A stretch of DNA of 64,000 bases from assembly GCA_030272585.1 (NCBI GenBank), contig BSYQ01000007.1:5026001-5090000 (forward strand). The letters run 5' to 3'. The DNA comes from Bryopsis sp. KO-2023 (lineage: Eukaryota; Chlorophyta; Ulvophyceae; Bryopsidales; Bryopsidaceae). A model generated the notes under the pieces. It ran no database searches and was not told the DNA's origin. It was given only the letters and a program-made list of their open reading frames with translations. The translations under genes were made by a program, and so were the position numbers. Below, one piece after another: positions 56,579 to 64,000 of this stretch. The first letter of the stretch is position 1, and every line of letters starts with the position of its first letter.

Positions 56579-57557
56579 CACCGAGCTGGCGGAAAGGGCT
56601 GGTCCCCAATGTGTTGCGGAACGATGTTTCTTGTGTGAATTTTTGGGTAGCATTGAGGGGATAAGGGGTAGGAAAACTGTGGGATTAAGAAGCTGGACAT
56701 GTGATGGGAGTGGTTTTCTTTTTTTTTGTTTTGTGGGGATGATGGGGTCAGGGAATCTCGCTGTGGGATCCTTGCATGAAGTGTTTTATTAAACAGAGCC
56801 TCGATGTACACAAGTTGGGAATCTAGGGAGGGGTGGTAGTTTGAAATAATGGAAAAAAAATGCTCCCACTTATGCAGCCATCGTTGATTGTGGCGGACTT
56901 TGGAGTTTCGTTTGGTCGGGTTGGTTAATCGAAATTTGTGAAGGTGAGGAAACGGCCCCCCTTCAAAATACTTTTTAGAAAAGTGAATCGATGATGGGCA
57001 GCGAGAATGGCCTACTCCGTTTTTGATTGGATTGCCAAAAAGTGGCCGGTGTAGCAGCAAGTTGAAATTTAGATGTGATGTTTCGACATGAGCAAACCTG
57101 ATCGCAGCCATCTAAATGTTGGTGAGAGGCAAACTTGAGGAAATCCCTCTTATCAGTGTCATGATATGCATCTCACTTTCCCAGACAGAGAAAAGTGTGA
57201 CCCAAACCAACCTCCCCAATTCAGTTTTCCAGGGCACCCTTTGGCATCTCACAATTGGAGCAAGACCTGTTAAGAAATCCTTGCCAGGGGGGGTGGAGTT
57301 CGCTTGGAGGGAAAGCTTTCTAACACCCCTGTTGATTTTTCAGCTGTGAGAAATCTCTTGTTCGCCCATCCACATCAACACAGAGTCCCCTCCATTTTGC
57401 ATGGATTCCAATTACATCCCAAATCCTTTTTCAAGTTCTCCCCCTGATTCCAACCCATCCCCCTTTCACAGAAGCTTGATTCAGGGCTCCCAGTAGAGGG
57501 GGTGGACACAGAGAAAGAGTAAATCACACGATATTCCCCCCCCCTCCCCCCAATATT
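56579..57557. other. Spacer between convergent HDAC11 and NDUFA12
   Basis: No gene seen. It should contain both 3' untranslated regions. Short C-runs lie just before 57557. Confidence 0.5.
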
Positions 57558-58013
57558 TTACGCCTTCCACGCTTCGAACTTTTCCCAGTTTCTCTTATCG
57601 CCCGCTTTGAACCAGCTGCCTTTCGGCAAGTAACGGTCGTCGGACATCGTCGGGTTGGGCACGTGCTTCACCCTGTAGATTGGAAAGTTCGGTGGAACGA
57701 CCGTCGGCGCATCGTCGCTAATAAAGTGCAACCAGCCGTGCCATTCCGCTGGGACCGTCGCTGGAGTGTAGTGGTTGGTGCGCTTTTCCGCATACACCAC
57801 CCATCGGTGACGTCCGTACTGGGTGTTCGTCTTTCGCTCGTAATACTGGTTCCCGAAATCGTCCGAGCCCATCAGAGTGCCTCCGGGTCCATGCGACAGC
57901 ACCGTCTCCGCGAGTTTTCCGTCCAGAAACGAAAACAGCCCGACGCTTTTGAAAAGGTCCCCGAAGCTCGATTTGCCGGTGACCTCTTTCATGTATTTCA
58001 CTATCGCGCTCAT
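57558..58013 (-). CDS. NDUFA12: Mitochondrial complex I subunit NDUFA12 (B17.2)
   Basis: Accessory subunit of NADH:ubiquinone oxidoreductase at the matrix arm. Single exon, 151 residues, the usual family size (about 145-160). Signature wording: HGPGGTLMGSDDFGNQYYER, YGRHRWVVYAEK, ASTVPAEWHGWLH-like text (here ATVPAEWHGWLHF) and a C-terminal YLPKGSW stretch. The ATG at 58013 gives a short basic N-terminus without an obvious cleaved presequence, as in the family. It lies head-to-head with SEC3. Confidence 0.95.
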   Translation of the reverse strand: MSAIVKYMKEVTGKSSFGDLFKSVGLFSFLDGKLAETVLSHGPGGTLMGSDDFGNQYYERKTNTQYGRHRWVVYAEKRTNHYTPATVPAEWHGWLHFISDDAPTVVPPNFPIYRVKHVPNPTMSDDRYLPKGSWFKAGDKRNWEKFEAWKA

Positions 58014-58275
58014 GGTCGCTTCTCAAAACAGAAGGCCGTCAAGGGCCCCCTCTAAAACTCAGATTTCTGCGCGCAATTCCAACCTCTCTCTCTCGAAAGT
58101 CCCGTCTCAGGCGAACCCCTCAAGAAACACGGGTCGTATTCCCACACAAGACTTTCGATGCAGTGGATTACGTAATCGTTGCCTTGATTTAAAAACAGGA
58201 TGCTTTGAACCAGGGGCCGAAGATAAAGCAAAAAACAGCTGTGCAGATAGTTTTCGAAACGATACTGCTCTCACA
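58014..58275. promoter_or_regulatory. Divergent NDUFA12/SEC3 intergenic region
   Basis: Only 262 bp separate the two start codons, which point away from each other, so both promoters must overlap here (or upstream exons exist). No TATA box is obvious. Confidence 0.5.
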
Positions 58276-61200
58276 ATGGAATTCAACAGCAAATTGATGG
58301 AGGATGTGGAGAAAGTGTTTGCTTTGACCGAAGCGAGGGTGGTGGTGGCTTGCCAGGTGTCAGACGCTCGTATTGTCATCAGCTACTCTATTCGCTTTTG
58401 CAAGGCAGCTCACGGTCACAACGATCGAAAATCCTTCTTGATGTTTTCCCTTTGTTTTTTTTTTTCTTTTGGTTCTTTCAGTGCGTATCAAAAAAACCCA
58501 GTCTGAACATCACACTCACACTTTCACTCTATTTTTAGTACATTCTTGTTGGAGTGAATGGAAAGAAAAAGAGTGATGCAAGAGTAACTCTCTTGCAATG
58601 ATTGAAGCGATGACCAGTATCAGAATTGGACATGCAGCCATGTTTTCTTTTTACTTTTTGCATTTTTTTTTTGTCTGGGGGGATGTGTGCGTGAATAAAT
58701 ACAGTTCCCCATACATCGAACTGCATGTTCCAACTAAAGTGAAATATGCCGAGGTGATGAATTAGTCAAATCGGCTGGCACAAGTTTGAGCAAAGCTATT
58801 GATTGTTTTAACATTCCTTGGTGTGCCTTTTCGTTGCAGGTTTTAAAAGAGACACAAGGATTCAGATATTGGAACAAGGTGAATTGAATGTACAGCCAAC
58901 CTTTTCTTTTTTGGATAAGTTATGATCGTCCCTTTGAAAGCAAAAGAAAAAACAGGAAAGCTGGCATATGAAATTCGAAAAAAAATCGAAGTTGGATCGT
59001 TACCAATAGTGCAGCACTTATTGTTCATGTATTGGTTGTGGTTGATTTTTGAAATATTTTTTTTGCCTTCGTATTTTTCTTTTCTAAACGGAAAATCGAA
59101 AAAAAAAAACAAAAAAAAAACAGGCTGGACAAAAGGAGCAGGCCCCCAGGCTTGTCTGTCTGACAGTGAAGCGCTCCAAGACAAGAGGTTTCAAAGGCAC
59201 CCTCCATGTTTGCAAACCGGTCACTGGGGGATCCACCCCCTACGTGGTGAGTACTAATGAACATAGGATTTTTTCTCTTTTGCTTTCTAACCCCACCATC
59301 GATTTCCGGAAAAAATGAACATAGTGAATGCGGTGCTTTAACAGAGAACAAGAAAAGGCAAGATAAGGGGCATTGATACATATTGATGTACATATATATA
59401 TGTATATGCATATATATGAGTTTTTTAAATAAAATGAACTGGGTTCTGTGGATTCTGTAGATTCGGAGTTCTTGGAGTTTGAAGAATTTAATATCCGTGG
59501 AGGCTGCGGTGGCTGAAGCGAATCGACCGGCCGCTCTGACGCTCAATTTTGATAATGACCGAGCCAGGCCCTATGCATTTTACTCGGACAATCAGAGATT
59601 GTGTTTCATCGCCATCCTCAGGGAGGTTTGCAGGTGAACAAAGAAAGAAAAAAAAATCTTCACGGAGGTTTGCCTAGTTTTTTTCTGCTTTTTCACGTGT
59701 ATAGATACATTTGTATGGACTTTTATTTTTTAGTTTTATATGTGTTCAACAAAAGGATCGTTTTTTTTTTTGTTGTTTTTTTTTTTTTTGGGGGGGGGGG
59801 GGTTGGGGGAGGTGAAGCAACCAAATGAGTTTTTTTTTGTTCGTAGGATTCATGAAGATTTTTCCTTGCCGGTACTGGGGATGAACCCCAACATCGTGAC
59901 GGAATGGTGGAACAAGCACAGCTCAGAGGTGATCAGCAATCTTCGGGATTTCGCAGCCGAAATGCTCGAAACTGGATTGGAATCAGAGTCCGAAGGCCGA
60001 TCACCAGGTTCTTTCAGAATAAAAATCTTCAAACGATCGCACAGAAATGCCCTGATTTCAGAAAAAGCACCGGAAGTGTGGCTTCAATCATCCCCCATCA
60101 AAATGGGCTGACAGCACCCCAGTGGGTTTCAGCTCTCGGTTTTTATAGTTAATTTTCTTTCAGTTGCTTTGTTTTTGCCCGCTGTGAATTATATATATTA
60201 AATGATTTAAGTTATGATTTCGAGGGAGGGCTCTGGGATTGAGCGTGTGCATGACTGACATAGGGAGCAGCCCTGCAGCTTTGGTCTCTCCCAAAGAAGA
60301 GCGAGACTTAGGTGCATTGCTGGAAGTTTTCGCACTTGGACTAGGGGATGTCGAAGATTTCGAACAAAGGCTCAATGCTGAGCATGCTGCCCTAGAGGTA
60401 CTCACAAAAAAAAAAGAAATCAAACGTTTGCATTTCCACCAGAACAAGGAAAAAGCTTTCGTGTTTGGCTGTATAGAGATGGAGTCTGACGGCATTGTCC
60501 TTTGTAAGGTTTTGTGGGTGTGAATCAAGGCTGCGAACATCCATGCTATTCTGGAAGGGACCCCTGCTGTGGAAAGGATCATGGGGAGGTTGAAAGCGTC
60601 TATGAATCTCTTAGGTACGCGTGCAGTCTTTTCACTTCCCTCCCCCCCTCCCTGTTCCGTTTTTCCCGACTGTGAGTTCCTGTTCTGTTGGTTTCGGAAT
60701 GGGCAGATGACTTGGACCAAAACTTGCAAGTTTTTGATTTGAAGCTGCGACACATGAGGGAGGACATCGCTGCGATCGAAGCCAGGAACAATATGTTGGA
60801 AATGGAGGCCAGAAACAACGGAAAGCTGCTGACCACTCTGAGGGGGCTGCTCGAACGGCTGAGAATGGAACCGGAAGCAGTCTCAGTTCTCGAAAGTGGA
60901 GGATTCGACAAAGCAAAGTAAGTAGAGAAAATTTCCAAATCAGGACATTTTATCAACCTGCAGCAAAGGGCTCGGATTACACTTCTACCCTATTTGGGAA
61001 GCAGCTTCTTTGGATGAATGGTTGTACAATGGTGGTTATTGCCAACTAATTGTTCGTCAAACTCTTTTTTTTGTGTGTGGAGGGGGTACCCATTCTCCAA
61101 CCCCGCAGCTGGTTGTCTTGCAGTAAGCGGTTTGATCTGACCTTGGCAAATTTGTTCTTTTTTCTGTTTAGTCTTCCCTATGTGTTGGAGGCTGCCTGGT

Positions 61201-64000
61201 GTTTGCACACGACGCTTGAGCAGTTGGATCCTGAATCGGCCACCGGACTCGGTCAAGACTTGCACAACATGAGGGCTGTCAAGGATCAAAAAATGAAACT
61301 GAAACAATTGGGATCGGTGGGTGCGCTCGCATTCTGTTTTCGGGAAAGCATGTAAAATCGTTATTAAAACCATACCATGTATCATATATACACAGAAAAA
61401 CTGAGGGGAAGAAAGCAAGTTTTGGGACGTTTTCGAACGTCAGAATGGAACCATAAACTAAACTTACCTCTTGGACTGAAACGCTGAAATGAAATCTGGT
61501 GATGTTTCTTTTTTTTATATATGTTTATTCCGGGCCATGAGTCGGCCTCCTTTTTGCCAAGGATGATCTGATTTGAGGCCTACTTGTTGTTTTGACCAGA
61601 TTTTCGTAGTGCGAGCGACGGAGCACCTGGACCATTCCTTCAGAAGAACCACGGATGCTGTTCTGAGAACGATGGTGGCTTCCGCAACCGTTGCAGCGGC
61701 TCCACAGCTGGAAAGCATCAACTCCCGCATCAGGGCATGGTGCAACGATTACGCTCCAGTGCTGGAGGTCATGCATGCTTTGCAGCCGGGCTCCTTGAGA
61801 AGTTTTCAAGTGCTGTATTGCCAAACCATGAACTCCATCATCAGGTGTCCAAAAAATAGATCTCAAATCTCACCAAACTTTTGCCTGCACACATATTCTT
61901 TAGTGTGGAAAAGTTGCTTTCCTTTTTTAAAAATGCCCCATGCACTCCTTGCAAACTTCTGGCCATCATTATGCGACAATTGGAATTTCAACAGGACAGA
62001 AACGCAAACGAAATAGCTAAAACGAGCATTACCCGTAATTAGACTTGACAGATGGCATCAATTACAACTTCATTATTTTTTCAATTCTTTTTCTTTTGCC
62101 ATTCAACTCCCAGACGAAGGCTGCATGCATTCACCAGTGGCCTTCGAGCTGCGGTCAAGGTCACCCTGAATCAATCAGGTGGGGATGTGGATATCATTAA
62201 AAAACCGGCTGGGGACGGGACCCCGAAATCGGCTTTCGAATTTGTTCTTGGAAAAAGGGAAGCTGCTGGGGGCAGTCAACCCAGCGAAGAGGATTCTTTG
62301 GATTTCGGTGGCCAAGGGGGGCCCAATTCCTTCAAGGAGGGCGAGAGTCCACAGGGGAGCAACAGGTGTGTGCAAAGGGGTCGAGATTTTACCGAGGTGG
62401 CTGTGGCCTTGCCCTTTGATTTTTTGTGTTTTGAAAAAAAAGTGGTGTTTTGTGGAGGCCGAAAGCTAATGCTCATTGTATGAATCGCCATCTGACAGTC
62501 TGGTTGGTTTGTGATTCATCTATTTTGAGAAGAAACTTCAGAACTCCCATTTTGTTTAATTGGTGCTGTTGTGGACACGACCCTTAGTTTTCTTTTTTTT
62601 TCTATTTTTGGGATCAATCAGGCTGGTCGCAATGGGGGATGTGGTGGAGTTAGGCACCGAACTGCACGAAGCTTATCAAAGTTTGGTGGAATCCGTGGTG
62701 CCCATGTTGCTGGACGAAGCAGCTTTCGCAGCAGATTTTCTGATTTTGTACAAAGGCACCAAAATGGAGGTCCCCAGGGCATCCACCTTGGAAACCACCG
62801 AAGGCGATTCTGCGATGAACAAATCGGGGGTTAGAGGACCCAAGCAAGAATTGACACAAGAAGGAAAAGCAGCACTGGAGTCTTTGCTTGCGGTGATGCC
62901 CCATTGCTTCGCTGTTTTTTTTTTTTTTTCAATTTACTTTAAAGAAAAAAAAGACTGGATCGGTGGGTGATTTTGGAGAGATTTTTCTGTGAAGCAGGGG
63001 GTGGAGAGCGAGTTCTTTTCCCTTGTAGACCTTACAGGGAAATCCGCTCAATTGATGTGCCTTCCAATGCTGGCCACCACCATTCAGTGGATGGATCGAA
63101 TTGCAAACGAGGTGGGGCTGGTGTTGCGTCTTTTCGGATCATTTTCTGAAATTAAAAAAAAATACAGCAAAAAATCTGGGGTTTTCTTGGTTTCTTCCTT
63201 CAGGTTGTGGGCTGGAGGATGTACGGGCTGCTTCAAGATGTGCAGCAAAAAGTGAGGGACAATTTTAACGTATTTATGCAACAACGTGTGGCAGCCATCG
63301 ATCGGTAAGCCAGCACTCCTCGTTTTCCATGTTTTTGCGCTGTTTTCCATTGCATTTTAGTCTTTGTTGTTCCTTTGATGGATTGAATATGCATGGAAAC
63401 AGGTATGAGGGGAGAAGCCGATCGAACGTCAAAAATTTGCATGTCTTGCCCTTCGTAGCCAATTTCGCCGTTTTGGCTCACCGAGTTGAAATGCTTTTGA
63501 CGATCGTGGACGATGGATCCGGTTTGGATCGACAAGAAAGCTTGCCTGCAAAATCAGTGGAACCGGTACAACAACTTTTTTTTTCCCCTCTCATTTCCAA
63601 CCAACTACTAAAAAGATGACGTGCCATAGACTGACTCAGAAGTAAACCACCGTTTTATCCCAATGTCCATATCGTCAGAACAAAAGAATAAAATATGTAT
63701 ATATAGATATATTTATATATATATTCCTTTTTGTGTTGAATATGTTTTCTTGTTTCGAAAAAAAAATGCAGACGAGCCCGTCCTCATCCGGATCCCAGGA
63801 ACTGGCATCCAGCGTCGATCGAGGGGGTCCCGTTCGAAAAGAAGTGGATCTAGCATACATGCGAATCGTGGGCAGCATGTTTGCGACGCTGGAAAGAATC
63901 GCAGCCACCAATCCCAAGCATGGGGATCGACTGAGGCTCGAGAATTATGCATACTTTGAGGAAAGCGCCAGGCCATTGGTTCGCCATGTGCAAGCGCTCC
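58276..64000 (+). CDS. SEC3: Exocyst subunit SEC3/EXOC1 (plant-type), 3' end outside window
   Basis: Tethers secretory vesicles to the plasma membrane as part of the octameric exocyst; the N-terminal domain binds phosphoinositides. Sixteen exons are visible: 58276-58356, 58840-58878, 59124-59246, 59461-59633, 59847-60006, 60262-60397, 60530-60614, 60708-60917, 61172-61316, 61600-61844, 62114-62365, 62622 to about 62892, 62997-63111, 63204-63304, 63403-63564 and 63772 onward. The PH-like Sec3 domain is in exons 2-4 ([20 protein letters not shown]). The coiled part is strongly plant-like: [31 protein letters not shown] and [15 protein letters not shown]. Further on come [16 protein letters not shown] and [20 protein letters not shown], the Sec3 C-terminal region. 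The donor of the exon near 62892 is uncertain. The frame is still open at position 64000. Confidence 0.93.

Overview
The window is eukaryotic nuclear DNA: genes are split by GT-AG introns, intergenic DNA is full of poly-A/T and poly-C/G tracts, and there is no operon structure. The gene set points to the green lineage: a SEC3 exocyst subunit closest in wording to plant SEC3, a PPR gene remnant, a DUR3-type urea transporter, ALG12 and a class IV histone deacetylase. A green alga (early streptophyte or prasinophyte) is my inference. The species is not established.

Layout. 1.6-3.8 kb: DUR3 (minus). 4.1-9.6 kb: a transposon cluster with a Harbinger-type MITE, then a PPR pseudogene (minus) split by a hAT-type MITE with a tRNA-like core and by a 3,475-bp CACTA element. 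The CACTA element holds a captured fragment of a TMEM161-like membrane protein gene. 13.7-17.0 kb: a membrane receptor-like pseudokinase (minus). 19.1-21.4 kb: an armadillo-repeat protein (plus). 24.3-27.9 kb: ALG12 (plus). 28.5-31.2 kb: an aldo/keto reductase (minus) with a LINE remnant in its first visible intron. 32.8-33.5 kb: a TA-flanked MITE containing a second copy of the hAT MITE. 36.0-39.7 kb: succinate-semialdehyde dehydrogenase (minus, nine exons). 40.4-47.7 kb: a small LTR retroelement into which a chromodomain Ty3/gypsy element has inserted. 47.7-53.5 kb: low-complexity DNA. 53.5-54.9 kb: a CCCH-finger/WW protein (minus). 55.5-56.6 kb: HDAC11-like (plus, intronless). 57.6-58.0 kb: NDUFA12 (minus, intronless). 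58.3 kb to the end: SEC3 (plus, 16 visible exons, cut by the window edge).

The host genes are unrelated housekeeping genes with no visible shared pathway. Two pairs are divergent and may share promoter DNA: NDUFA12/SEC3 (262 bp apart) and CCCH-WW/HDAC11 (about 570 bp apart).

The most unusual feature is in the Ty3/gypsy polyprotein. Between the Gag zinc knuckle and the protease it carries a domain laid out like phage Dam-type DNA adenine methyltransferases, including an NPPF motif. The transposon boundaries are unusually well supported, because target-site duplications can be read directly for seven insertions.
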